Source of the DNA: Crocinitomicaceae bacterium
Lineage (GTDB): Bacteria > Bacteroidota > Bacteroidia > Flavobacteriales_D > Crocinitomicaceae
Reading direction: 5' to 3'
Length of the DNA stretch: 55,638 nucleotides
NCBI GenBank assembly: GCA_021738405.1
Contig: JAIPCC010000006.1
Span: 1-55,638, forward strand
The position numbers were made by a program, and so were the translations under genes. How positions within the stretch are numbered: position 1 is the stretch's first letter; each line of letters begins with the position of its first letter. Under the pieces are notes generated by a model, which searched no databases, was not told the DNA's origin, and saw only the letters and a list, made by a program, of their open reading frames with translations. Of the stretch, positions 17,563 to 25,974 are shown in pieces.

Positions 17563-19202
17563 AAAGCGGGTGGGCAGTTGAGCTCCATCCATTCATTAGA
17601 ATGCGGATGATAAAACCCCAGTTTGGCTGCGTGCAAATACAAGCGATCTGCTTTTTGGCCATATAAATCGTCACCCTTCATTGGGCAATTCAACCCCAAA
17701 TGGTGTGCAGCATGTACCCGAAGCTGATGCGTTCTGCCAGTGTGGGGAAACAAAGCAATCCTTGTTTCATTATCTTGAATGGCAAGCACCTTGTACGATG
17801 TATGCGCATAACTGCCATGTTCATAACAAACCAACTGCCTTGGGCGGTCATCTAGGTCAACGCGCAAGGGTAATTTGATCTCTCCCTGCTGAGCAGCCGG
17901 CACACCAACCAATACCGCGACGTATTCTTTTTGAACCTTTCTCAAGACAAACTGACGCTGCAAGCGCTGGTGCATCAGTTTAGACTTTGCGGCAAGCATG
18001 ATGCCAGACGTAGACATATCCAAGCGGTGTACAAGGAGAGGGCCATCGGCGTTCGGATATTTTTTCTTCAAGTCATCTAAGGAATTCGGCATCGGGTTTT
18101 TACCGGGTACCGACAAATATTCCGGTGCTTTGTTGATCGCGACAATCCACTCATCTTCAAAAATAACCTCTAGCGGCTGCGCCGGATGAATCGCCGTAAT
18201 TGGATTTTCATCTACATGAAGCCCCTTGAGCATGTGGCCTAAAATTGGTTCACACTTGCTTTTACAGGAAGGATAAAAATGACCGTGGATGCGCACTTCT
18301 GAATCGGGCGCCATTCCCCACCAAAACTCAGCCATGCAGATGGGCTTGTAGGCATTTTCATATGCATATTGCAATAACTTTGGCGCAGCGCATTCACCCG
18401 CACCTGCTGGAGGAGAATCGACAAATAAATTCAAGACATTGTCCGTCTGGCCGGCAGCGTTTAAAAACGTGTAACGCTCAAAAATACGGCGTTGCAAATC
18501 GGCAGAATGAGCCGCACGGCGCGCTTTTAAGTCGTCTATTTTGTGTTGGTATTCAAAAGCGGTCTGTTGTATTTCTTGAATAGCGGTTTGCGCTTCGCGC
18601 TTGAGTGCTTTGAGTTCCCGACTTTCCTGCATACTTTCAAAACGCAAGGTTTCTAAGTCTTTTAAAAAATCTAAATCTGACTCAATTATTGTTTTTCTTT
18701 TCTCGTCACGAAGCGCTTTGGCTCTTTTATTTTGTTGTTGGAACGCCTGGATTCTTGAAGCCCATTGCTGTTTTATATTCAATTCTTCGTCCTTCAGTCT
18801 TTTTAATTCCTGTGAATTTTCTAAGTCTTCGAGTTGCAGCGTCAGTTGATGGATTTCTTGCTCTTCGCGGCGAAAAAACCCTTGGGTTTCCAGTAAGTCG
18901 AAAACGGGGGGTACGAATCCTTCATGCGCATTTGAATTGCCCAGTTTGCCCGAAAATGCAGCCAAATAGCCTAATTCACCTGAAGTACTTTGAACGACTA
19001 ATACACCGAACATTTTGCCAATTGCGCCTAAACGCTCTTGGCGATCCAAACCAAAATCATGACCAAAATCTGCAGTTGCCAGAAGCTCCTGCAAGAGCGC
19101 TGCCGCTTGTTTGGCCAGAGGGTGAGCCTCGTAGTAAAATGGAAAGGTAAAACGTTCAGGAAGCACATGCGTTTGAAATTCCTGAGAGAAGGGGATAAAC
19201 AT
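17559..19202 (-). CDS. RluA-family pseudouridine synthase with long N-terminal extension
   Basis: A 547-residue protein. The C-terminal 220 residues are a pseudouridine synthase with the catalytic motif HRLDMSTSG (Asp395), and PHTGRTHQLRVH further on; such enzymes isomerise uridine in rRNA or tRNA. No S4 domain is evident. The N-terminal 330 residues comprise an opening globular segment, a charged coiled-coil stretch (about residues 100-230, rich in Glu, Lys, Gln) and a cysteine-containing part (PSCKSKCEPILG) just before the catalytic domain. Family members of this length occur in Bacteroidota and Vibrio; the target base cannot be told. It is preceded by a strong terminator belonging to the upstream gene and so is likely expressed from its own promoter, for which no clear -7 element was found. 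Confidence 0.88.
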   Translation of the reverse strand: MFIPFSQEFQTHVLPERFTFPFYYEAHPLAKQAAALLQELLATADFGHDFGLDRQERLGAIGKMFGVLVVQSTSGELGYLAAFSGKLGNSNAHEGFVPPVFDLLETQGFFRREEQEIHQLTLQLEDLENSQELKRLKDEELNIKQQWASRIQAFQQQNKRAKALRDEKRKTIIESDLDFLKDLETLRFESMQESRELKALKREAQTAIQEIQQTAFEYQHKIDDLKARRAAHSADLQRRIFERYTFLNAAGQTDNVLNLFVDSPPAGAGECAAPKLLQYAYENAYKPICMAEFWWGMAPDSEVRIHGHFYPSCKSKCEPILGHMLKGLHVDENPITAIHPAQPLEVIFEDEWIVAINKAPEYLSVPGKNPMPNSLDDLKKKYPNADGPLLVHRLDMSTSGIMLAAKSKLMHQRLQRQFVLRKVQKEYVAVLVGVPAAQQGEIKLPLRVDLDDRPRQLVCYEHGSYAHTSYKVLAIQDNETRIALFPHTGRTHQLRVHAAHHLGLNCPMKGDDLYGQKADRLYLHAAKLGFYHPHSNEWMELNCPPAF

Positions 19203-19220
19203 AAAACAAAGGTCAAAAAA

Positions 19221-19244
19221 AAACGCCCTCGTTGGAGGGCGTTT
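19221..19244 (-). terminator. Rho-independent terminator after the secreted thioredoxin-fold gene
   Basis: A perfect 10-base-pair stem AAACGCCCTC/GAGGGCGTTT with a four-base loop (GTTG on the plus strand). Read on the minus strand it continues into nine T residues (plus-strand A run 19215-19223), and it lies 20 bases after the stop of gene 19265-20788. Confidence 0.9.
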
Positions 19245-19264
19245 CTCATTTCTTTAGAAGAAAA

Positions 19265-20788
19265 TTATTTGATCACAACATTTTTAGTTGTTGTAAGACC
19301 TTCTACTGTAACAGAAACGATGTAGCTTCCTTTTGCAACATTTTCAGTTGAGAAAGAAACAACTTGTGTTCCGTTAAGGTTAGTCATGTTTTTAGCAGCA
19401 ATAACGCGACCTTGAAGATCCATTAAAGAAACTGCGTAATCGTTGTTTGTAGCTTCGAAAGAAACGTTTACTTCAGAAGATGCAGGGTTAGGGTATACAT
19501 TCATTGCGATTGTAGCCAACTCATCCATTCCAAGAGCACCTGTTTTGAAAGCACGTGTGTCAGAAGAAGCAAAAGAAGCACCTGAAGCGATTGTAGTACC
19601 GTTAGCATCTACTAAAGAGTATGCACCGTTACCGTAAGAACAGCAGATACCATCACCGTAAGAGTCAAGGATTTCGAAAGTGTAACATTGGCTAGGGTTC
19701 AAGGTAACCAATTGTGGAGCTTGTACAGTTTGACCAGCAGCACCTGTTGTCATGTCTGCCCAGTTACCACCACCTTGTGCTACAGTTGCGCCAGTGCTGT
19801 TTTTGATTGTCCAAGAAGTTTCAGAAGCGTAGTAGTCTGTAGTAATGTTTACAGTTACATACTGAGAAACAGCATTTGAAGCAGCAGCAACAGTACTGTT
19901 CATAGAATTGTTTGCAGCTGAAGCATCACCAGCAGTTGTAACTGTACAAACAAGTGCACCACCTGTAAAGTTAGCGATTGGCGAACAAACAACGTTTGCA
20001 ACACCATAAGTAGCTAAGCTACCGCTGTAAGTACCTGTAGAAACTGTAGTACCACCTTGTGTAATGGTTACAGTTGCTGAAGTAAGTGCAGATGTTCCGT
20101 TGTTTTGAATGTTAACGGATGGGGTGTAAGCACCTTCACAATGTACAGCAGCACCAGTGTAGTTCAAAGCAGCAACGTCTGCAGGAGCAGATGCTGGTGG
20201 AGGACAAGCACTTACAGTAGCGTACAATTCTGTAGCATCCATTTGACCAACTTCTTCGATGATGCGGTTAGGGCAAATACGGTAGATTGTTGGGAAGTAT
20301 GCGATGTTGTAATCGTTGTTGATTTGGTTAGCACTAGCAGATGCTGGGTTAGCCATTGGGAATTGGATTTGGTTACCTGCAGCAGGCTCAATCCAGTTAC
20401 CGATAGAACCAGAACCGTCTAACATTGTTGCGTCAGCAGTTGTTCCGTCACCTTCGATCCAGATCACCATAACGTCGTCAGTAGTGGAAGCAGATACACC
20501 AGCAGCGCCAGCAGGGCCGTGTGTTGCATAAACATCTTCTAGAGCACCAGAAAGGTGGTAGTTCCAGCATGGACCACACCAAGTTGCAGATACATCTAAG
20601 AATACGGTGTATCCTTGGTCTAGGTAGTCATAAAGGGTATAAGACCCGTTATTAGTTGTTCCTGCAGTTGCCAACCAAGACTGGTAAGCAGTAACAGTGA
20701 AGTTTGGAGCAACGCTACCTGGGGCTAGCTGCGCATTCGCACTAACACCTGCAAGTAACATAGCAGCTGAGAATAATAGTTTTTTCAT
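19265..20788 (-). CDS. Secreted thioredoxin-fold protein with T9SS type A tag
   Basis: A 507-residue secreted protein. Signal peptide residues 1-20 (ending ANAQ). Residues 22-195 form a TlpA/AhpC-like thioredoxin domain with the redox pair Cys71-Cys74 in ATWCGPCW. Residues 205-300 look like a CARDB-type beta domain (CEGAYTPSVNIQNNGTSALT), 308-416 form a module with DSYGDGICC, and 425-507 are the T9SS sorting domain (VYPNPASSEVNVSF, ending TTKNVVIK). It is therefore predicted to act as a thiol-disulfide protein at or beyond the outer membrane. Codons are unusually biased to a narrow set ending in T or A, different from its neighbours and suggestive of high expression. A strong terminator follows. 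A promoter-like TATATTTA (minus strand, 20810-20817) lies 21 bases upstream. Substrate unknown. Confidence 0.9.
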   Translation of the reverse strand: MKKLLFSAAMLLAGVSANAQLAPGSVAPNFTVTAYQSWLATAGTTNNGSYTLYDYLDQGYTVFLDVSATWCGPCWNYHLSGALEDVYATHGPAGAAGVSASTTDDVMVIWIEGDGTTADATMLDGSGSIGNWIEPAAGNQIQFPMANPASASANQINNDYNIAYFPTIYRICPNRIIEEVGQMDATELYATVSACPPPASAPADVAALNYTGAAVHCEGAYTPSVNIQNNGTSALTSATVTITQGGTTVSTGTYSGSLATYGVANVVCSPIANFTGGALVCTVTTAGDASAANNSMNSTVAAASNAVSQYVTVNITTDYYASETSWTIKNSTGATVAQGGGNWADMTTGAAGQTVQAPQLVTLNPSQCYTFEILDSYGDGICCSYGNGAYSLVDANGTTIASGASFASSDTRAFKTGALGMDELATIAMNVYPNPASSEVNVSFEATNNDYAVSLMDLQGRVIAAKNMTNLNGTQVVSFSTENVAKGSYIVSVTVEGLTTTKNVVIK

Positions 20789-20869
20789 GCGTTAAATTTT
20801 AAGTTTGCGTAAATATAAAGAATTTCCGGTGAAGGAAAAAAACAATGCAATAAAATCGTAAAAGGAGGA

Positions 20870-21619
20870 TTATTTTTTCTTGAGTTGCTCTTTGATGAAG
20901 AGCTCAATTGCACCAACCATTGAAGGTGCTTTTGGATGTGGCGCATGGACGTCTAGGCGCAAGTTGTTCTTCAAGACGGCATTGGCAGTTGTAGGCCCAA
21001 ACGCAGCAATAGCTGTGGTGTTCTGCTTGAAGTCAGGGAAGTTCTTGAATAAAGATTCGATACCGCCCGGACTAAAAAACACTAACATATCGTAATAAAC
21101 GTCTTCTAAATCGGAGAGGTCGGCAGCAACTGTTCTGTATAAAATCGCTTTTGAAAAAGGAATGTTATATTTTTCAAGCGTTAATGGAATGTTGTCACGT
21201 AAGATATCGGTACAAGGCAATAAGAATTTTTCGCCTTTTTGTTTTTTCATGAGTTCGGCCAACTCGTCAATCGTTTGCTTGCCAAAAAATATTTTGCGCT
21301 TGCGATAAGTGACATATTTCTGTAAGTAAAGTGCGACCGCTTCCGTGATACAAAAATATTTCATGGTGTCTGGCACTTCAAAACGAACGGCTTCGGCCAT
21401 TCTAAAGAAATGATCTACAGCAACTTTAGAAGTGAGGATAACAGCGGTGTGTGTTGAGATATCGACTTTCTGCGTGCGGAAGTCTTTGGGGTCAACGCCC
21501 TCCACTTTGATAAACGGACGAAAATCAATTTTGAGCTTGTATTTTTCAGCTAAATCGAAATAAGGTGATTTATCTCCTTCTGGTTTCGGCTGGGAAACTA
21601 AAATGGTCTTAATAGCCAA
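20870..21619 (-). CDS. hemD: Uroporphyrinogen-III synthase
   Basis: About 249 residues. HemD closes hydroxymethylbilane to uroporphyrinogen III in haem synthesis. The Bacteroidota form is recognisable from KTILVSQPKPEGDKSPYFDL at the N-terminus, FTS-type LTSKVAVDHFF near residue 75 and FFSPGGIESLF and AAFGPTTANAVL in the C-terminal half, the two-lobed HemD pattern. The frame is open upstream to 21769, but most of that overlaps the DUF4271 gene. A TTG at 21619 gives the family N-terminus and follows the DUF4271 stop by 14 bases; an in-frame ATG at 21664 is the alternative and would overlap by 31 bases. The neighbour DUF4271 membrane protein commonly accompanies hemD in this phylum. Confidence 0.88.
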   Translation of the reverse strand: MAIKTILVSQPKPEGDKSPYFDLAEKYKLKIDFRPFIKVEGVDPKDFRTQKVDISTHTAVILTSKVAVDHFFRMAEAVRFEVPDTMKYFCITEAVALYLQKYVTYRKRKIFFGKQTIDELAELMKKQKGEKFLLPCTDILRDNIPLTLEKYNIPFSKAILYRTVAADLSDLEDVYYDMLVFFSPGGIESLFKNFPDFKQNTTAIAAFGPTTANAVLKNNLRLDVHAPHPKAPSMVGAIELFIKEQLKKK

Positions 21620-21633
21620 AGTTGTCGTTTTAA

Positions 21634-22257
21634 TTAAATGTATTCGCCCGAAAGCCAACGCCATACAAACAGGATGGGGAGGATTTCCAAGGCGCAAAGG
21701 TACAAAATTAAATAATACCATTCCAAATTTGCTTGAAGACAGGCTCTCCAAGCCTTGATCAAGCGCCAAACATAGCCAGACAAACCCACTATTATAAACG
21801 CTTGTTGGAGCAAACTATTTGCTTGGCCGTATATCAACCACAAAAAAGAAAGGCCCAAATAAACAAGCCCCACAAAAGACCAAACCTGTTTATTGATTTC
21901 GGCAATATGGCTCACGAGTTTCCAATTGTCAGTGACAAACAAGGCCAAGCGGAAATTGAGCAACTGAAAAATTAAAAAGAAGCAGACGAACGCAAATGCC
22001 AAGCCAAGGGCATCGAGCCGTTCAAAATAAGTTAATAGAAAAAGATAAGTGCTGAGCGAAAAGGAGACAAAAGCATTGCCTAAAAATAAGGATTGCGTTT
22101 CGGGCCTGATCTTCTCGTCGTCAAAACCAAAGCTTTCCATTTTACTGAGTTTCCAAAAGCGTTTCCAGGATAAAGTCAAGGCGTCTGGGGTGCTGATTCG
22201 CGCATACGCAATGAAGGTCAAAGAAAGCAGGGACACAAATAGCAAATAGCTATTCAT
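21634..22257 (-). CDS. DUF4271 family membrane protein
   Basis: About 207 residues and six hydrophobic segments, with the conserved inner stretch NFRLALFVTDNWKL-like and a C-terminal LEILPILFVWRWL. Family DUF4271 is known from Bacteroidota and found immediately upstream of hemD, as here, but has no established function. The frame reaches GTG at 22293, but the ATG at 22257 begins cleanly before the first TM and fits a minus-strand -7 element at 22311-22318. Co-transcription with hemD is very likely; a role in haem or tetrapyrrole handling is only suggested by context. Confidence 0.8.
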   Translation of the reverse strand: MNSYLLFVSLLSLTFIAYARISTPDALTLSWKRFWKLSKMESFGFDDEKIRPETQSLFLGNAFVSFSLSTYLFLLTYFERLDALGLAFAFVCFFLIFQLLNFRLALFVTDNWKLVSHIAEINKQVWSFVGLVYLGLSFLWLIYGQANSLLQQAFIIVGLSGYVWRLIKAWRACLQANLEWYYLILYLCALEILPILFVWRWLSGEYI

Positions 22258-22310
22258 CTGGGAGGCTCTTTCTATGAGTTCGAATCTTGGCACTGAATGA
22301 ATTTTGACTA

Positions 22311-22318
22311 CAAAAATA
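22311..22318 (-). promoter_or_regulatory. Bacteroidota -7 promoter element (TATTTTTG, minus strand)
   Basis: Exact TAnnTTTG match on the minus strand, 53 bases before the DUF4271 ATG at 22257. It is back-to-back with the promoter of the acyl-CoA dehydrogenase gene. Confidence 0.5.
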
Positions 22319-22356
22319 ATTCAAATTTGCATGCTACAGCTGCACAGAATATTACG

Positions 22357-22364
22357 TACTTTTG
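22357..22364 (+). promoter_or_regulatory. Bacteroidota -7 promoter element (TACTTTTG)
   Basis: Exact TAnnTTTG match, 18 bases before the ATG at 22383. It covers an in-frame TTG (22362) that could be mistaken for an earlier start codon. Confidence 0.6.
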
Positions 22365-22382
22365 TCGCTCAAATCAACCATC

Positions 22383-23579
22383 ATGAAAACCGATTTATAC
22401 CAGCACCCAGACTACTTCAACATGGACGACCTGCTCTCAGAAGAGCACAAACTAGTTCGCGATGCTGCAAGAGCATGGGTTAAAAAAGAAGTCTCACCGA
22501 TTATTGATGAGCACTATGAAAAAGCAACTTTCCCAATGCACATTCTTGGTGGGCTCGGAGAAATCGGTGCTTTTGGCCCTTACATTCCTGAAGAATACGG
22601 CGGCCCTGGGCTCGACCATATTTCTTACGGGCTCATTATGCAAGAACTCGAGCGCTGTGACTCCGGTCTGCGTTCTACAGCATCTGTACAGTCTTCTTTA
22701 GTCATGTACCCTATCTGGAAATACGGATCTGAGGCCCACAAACAAAAATACCTTCCCAAACTTGCCTCTGGCGAAATGATGGGTTGTTTTGGTCTTACTG
22801 AGCCCGATTACGGTTCAAACCCTGGTGGCATGATCACCAATTTCAAAGATGCTGGGGACCACGTCATTTTGAATGGTGCCAAAATGTGGATTTCAAATGC
22901 CCCATTTGCAGATATCGCTGTTGTTTGGGCCAAAGACGAAACCGGACGCATCTACGGAATCATCGTAGAACGCGGCATGGAAGGCTTCTCAACCCCAGAA
23001 ATGCACGGTAAACTTTCACTGCGCGCTTCTGCAACCGGTGAACTTATTTTTGACAACGTCAAAGTACCAAAAGAAAATATCCTGCCTGGCCGTTCAGGTC
23101 TTGGTGCGCCACTTAGCTGCCTAGACTCCGCACGTTTCGGTATTGCTTGGGGTGCTTTAGGAGCTGCCATGGATTGCTACGACCAAGCTTTGCGTTACTC
23201 CAAAGAGCGCACTCAATTCAACGTGCCAATTGGTGCATTTCAGTTGATCCAGAAAAAATTAGCTGAAATGATCACAGAAATTACAAAAGCACAACTGCTT
23301 ACGCTTCGCTTAGGCCAATTGCGCAACGAAGGCCGTGCTACATCCGCACAAATCTCAATGGCCAAGCGCAACAACGTTGAAATTGCACTCAACATTGCCC
23401 GCGAAGCACGTCAAATTCACGGCGGCATGGGTATCACTAGTGAATATTCAATGATGCGCCACATGGCCAACCTTGAGTCTGTAGTGACCTACGAAGGAAC
23501 CCACGACATTCACTTACTCATTACAGGTATGGATGTAACTGGCATTCCTTCTTTCACAAGAGAAATGCCCAATCTATAA
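22383..23579 (+). CDS. gcdH: Acyl-CoA dehydrogenase, glutaryl-CoA dehydrogenase type
   Basis: A 398-residue flavoprotein. CFGLTEPDYGSNPGG (FAD/substrate loop), RTQFNVPIGAFQLIQ and the C-terminal TYEGTHDIHLLI are the signature stretches, with the catalytic base in the glutaryl-CoA dehydrogenase position (Glu371). These enzymes oxidise and decarboxylate glutaryl-CoA to crotonyl-CoA in lysine and tryptophan breakdown, passing electrons to ETF. The frame opens at a TTG at 22362, but that codon lies inside the -7 promoter element, so the ATG at 22383 is chosen. Its stop is three bases from that of the convergent TPR gene. Assignment to the GCDH subgroup rests on the YEGTHDIH pattern; other acyl-CoA substrates are possible. 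Confidence 0.87.
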   Translation: MKTDLYQHPDYFNMDDLLSEEHKLVRDAARAWVKKEVSPIIDEHYEKATFPMHILGGLGEIGAFGPYIPEEYGGPGLDHISYGLIMQELERCDSGLRSTASVQSSLVMYPIWKYGSEAHKQKYLPKLASGEMMGCFGLTEPDYGSNPGGMITNFKDAGDHVILNGAKMWISNAPFADIAVVWAKDETGRIYGIIVERGMEGFSTPEMHGKLSLRASATGELIFDNVKVPKENILPGRSGLGAPLSCLDSARFGIAWGALGAAMDCYDQALRYSKERTQFNVPIGAFQLIQKKLAEMITEITKAQLLTLRLGQLRNEGRATSAQISMAKRNNVEIALNIAREARQIHGGMGITSEYSMMRHMANLESVVTYEGTHDIHLLITGMDVTGIPSFTREMPNL

Positions 23580-23582
23580 AGA

Positions 23583-25418
23583 TCAAATATCTTCGCTTTC
23601 CGAAAGCGCATCTCCTCGCAAGAGGCGGATGCGCTTTCTTGCTTCTGCACCAAATAAACTGGCCTTGTATTCCATCAAAAGCCTTTTGTAAAGCGCCTCT
23701 GCTGCGCTTTTATCTAGCAGGCGCAGCTCATTGATTTCGGCCATGCGAAAGAGTGCGTCATCGGCTAAAATGTCTTTTGAGTGTAGCTTAAGCAAGTCTT
23801 CATAATAACCCAGCGCGCGCTGCCACTCGCCTCGTTGTTCCATGGCCTGTCCTTTTCTGTACAGAATTTCATCGGCCAAAGCATGGTACGGAAAAGCGCT
23901 TTGGATGCTGTCAAACAAAACAAAAGCGGAGTCTAGTTTTTGTTGGGCAATCATGCGGTCTGCATTGGCAAACCAAAGCATCACTTGATAATTACTGTCC
24001 AAACCATAGTTGTCGGTGATGAAAACAGAAAGTTGGATGGCGTCATTGGAAATAAAACGCGAAGTGCCTTCTTTCAGGACATCGAGTTGCGACTGCGCAA
24101 ATTCAAATTCACCATCGTAATAGAATATTTTAGCGTTTTTAAATTTGGCTTCTGCACCAATGGTTTCAAACTTAAAGTCGCTGTCAATTTGCATATAAAT
24201 CAAAGAGGCTTCCCAAATATCACCGCCGAGCACCTGTACGTCTGCCAACAGCATTTTGGCTTGGGCACGCTGCATATCGGTGAGCCCTGGCATGCGAATG
24301 ATTTGTTGTAATTCATCTATAGCAACAGATACCTGCTGGGCATAAAAAGCCCTGATTTCTGCAAGTTGCAAAGACACTTGGAAGGTAACGCGGCTCTTGC
24401 CCAAACGCGTCAGTGCTTGTTCAAAATCAGTAATACACAACTTGATTTCTTCGGCATTGAAATTTCTAAACTGCGTTACCTGAATAAATCTTGCGTTCAA
24501 CAACGACAGCTGTGCTTCGTAAAAGTTAGGCTGTTCAGGGCCTAAATCGATGACATACTGAAAACACTTATTTGCTTGATCAAAAACGGCATTTTCGACA
24601 CAAATTTGCCCGAGCTCCAACACTTCTCTGCCATCGCTTTTGGTGCGCTTATCTAGGGCAATAACTTGGGCTGCAGCGCCTGAGAAATCGCGGCTTTGCA
24701 CAAACAACCAAATGAGCATTTGATTAAATACAATTGGTGCGCCTGCTTGCTGAACTCGTTGTAAGAGCACTTCTTTGGCCAATAAAAAATCTGGTGCAGT
24801 GGCTACGGTGAGGTCCATTCGAGAACCAATTGCTTGCTGAATGGGCTCGAGAATGCCAGGTTGTTGTGCTAAATAATCTAGGTAGGCGCCCAACATAGCG
24901 CGCTTGTCGCCAACGATTGCGTAATAATCGGCATACTGGAAATTAAACGGATAGTTCGGACTCATTTTCTGACCTGCATCCAAAGCACGCTTGGCATAAT
25001 CAAATTTACCTTTTGCCGCAAACGCTTGGTAGATAGAAATGGCCTGACCTGGATTAGGGCCGATATCTCCGAGCAACTCCTCAAATATTTTTTTTGCCTT
25101 GGTTGGGTCGTTTTGTTCTTCGTAAAACTGGCCCGCCATTAAGCGTACTTCGTAGTCTTGTTTGTTCAGCGCAATTTGCTTGCGCAGCAATTTCTCTGCG
25201 GTTTTGAAATCCTTTTGGGCAAGTAGACATTCGTAATACGGTAAGAAAATGGCTTTGCTCTGATCTAGCGCGTACACTTTTTCAAAATAACCAACGGCTT
25301 TGTCTAATTCAGAATTGTTGTAATAATACTGCGCCAATTGCAAGTCGCTAGCTGTTTGAGCATTTGTGTGCCAAGCACCTAGCAGCAAAAAAAGCAGAAC
25401 AAGGATTTTGCCGCTCAT
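23583..25418 (-). CDS. Periplasmic TPR-repeat protein
   Basis: A 611-residue protein with a signal peptide (residues 1-20, ending TNAQ) followed by repeated helical pairs of TPR type, e.g. AQYYYNNSELDKAVGYFEKV near residue 29 and ALGYYEDLLKLHSKDILADDALFRMAE near 545. TPR arrays bind peptides or scaffold complexes; no enzymatic motif is seen. It is the last gene of a seven-gene minus-strand operon and overlaps the preceding lipoprotein gene by one base (TAATG). The final codons contain a strong hairpin (23602-23638) described separately. The partner is unknown; location is inferred to be periplasmic. Confidence 0.82.
   Translation of the reverse strand: MSGKILVLLFLLLGAWHTNAQTASDLQLAQYYYNNSELDKAVGYFEKVYALDQSKAIFLPYYECLLAQKDFKTAEKLLRKQIALNKQDYEVRLMAGQFYEEQNDPTKAKKIFEELLGDIGPNPGQAISIYQAFAAKGKFDYAKRALDAGQKMSPNYPFNFQYADYYAIVGDKRAMLGAYLDYLAQQPGILEPIQQAIGSRMDLTVATAPDFLLAKEVLLQRVQQAGAPIVFNQMLIWLFVQSRDFSGAAAQVIALDKRTKSDGREVLELGQICVENAVFDQANKCFQYVIDLGPEQPNFYEAQLSLLNARFIQVTQFRNFNAEEIKLCITDFEQALTRLGKSRVTFQVSLQLAEIRAFYAQQVSVAIDELQQIIRMPGLTDMQRAQAKMLLADVQVLGGDIWEASLIYMQIDSDFKFETIGAEAKFKNAKIFYYDGEFEFAQSQLDVLKEGTSRFISNDAIQLSVFITDNYGLDSNYQVMLWFANADRMIAQQKLDSAFVLFDSIQSAFPYHALADEILYRKGQAMEQRGEWQRALGYYEDLLKLHSKDILADDALFRMAEINELRLLDKSAAEALYKRLLMEYKASLFGAEARKRIRLLRGDALSESEDI
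23602..23638. terminator. GNRA-capped hairpin at the ACAD/TPR convergent junction
   Basis: GAAAGCGCATC (23602-23612) and GATGCGCTTTC (23628-23638) are perfect 11-base complements enclosing CCTC/GAGG and a GCAA tetraloop, with one wobble and one bulge between. It starts 22 bases after the acyl-CoA dehydrogenase stop and lies wholly within the last codons of the TPR gene. It could end plus-strand transcription, although the following T-run is interrupted (TTGCTTCTGC). Confidence 0.5.
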
Positions 25419-25969
25419 TAGTTGCGCTGTTTTTTGAGAAGCAAAGTTTGTGAAAAAGCCTCTACCGAAGGGTATAAACGCGCATATTCAGAAAAGAATG
25501 TTGCTTTTGCACGCAAATAATCCGCGCTCAATTCGGAGAGTTGCTTCACCTTCTGGCGCTCAAAGCGAATATAACTTGCATAACGCTGACGTTCTCCGCG
25601 ACCATCTTGAATATCTTGATGTAAACGCTTCAACACGGCTTTTTCTTCTTTGATACCGTCTCGTACTTTCATGAATTGCTGCATCATGGGTTTGATGCTT
25701 TTTCTCATGAGTTTATACGCATCTAGTTTTTTAGCTAGCGCCATATCGATGGTATCTAGCTGCAGATTTTGCTTGATCCGCAATTCAGTTTGCATCGTTT
25801 TAACTTTGATGCTCGAGATGTCTGATAGTCTTGAATCGGGCAGGGTATTTTCGATTTCGAGCAACTTTTCTTGGAGCGCACCGATTTGTTTTAAATAGGA
25901 TTCTCGCTGTAAATCAGCACAAGAAGTAAACAAAAGGATACCAAAAAAAACAAAAAACCACTTTTTCAT
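25418..25969 (-). CDS. Coiled-coil lipoprotein
   Basis: A 183-residue lipoprotein: signal sequence with lipobox LFTSC (Cys17), then a mostly helical, charged body (LQEKLLEIENTL, KVKTMQTELRIKQ, IRFERQKVKQLSEL) with heptad-like spacing over about 120 residues. The frame extends upstream into the PAP2 gene, but the ATG at 25969 is five bases after the PAP2 stop and places the signal peptide at the N-terminus. Fifth... sixth position in the operon, coupled to the TPR gene by TAATG. No family was recognised; an envelope structural or tethering role with the TPR protein is plausible but unproven. Confidence 0.78.
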   Translation of the reverse strand: MKKWFFVFFGILLFTSCADLQRESYLKQIGALQEKLLEIENTLPDSRLSDISSIKVKTMQTELRIKQNLQLDTIDMALAKKLDAYKLMRKSIKPMMQQFMKVRDGIKEEKAVLKRLHQDIQDGRGERQRYASYIRFERQKVKQLSELSADYLRAKATFFSEYARLYPSVEAFSQTLLLKKQRN

Positions 25970-25974
25970 AACGT

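Noticed and set aside
17044-17592. 182-codon frame antisense to the ispG cluster domain
   Set aside because: Complement of conserved ispG codons; the cysteines it shows are mirror products of Gly/Ala/Thr codons.
22362-22382. Upstream TTG as start of the acyl-CoA dehydrogenase
   Set aside because: The TTG is part of the TACTTTTG promoter element, so it would not be in the mRNA; the ATG at 22383 fits.
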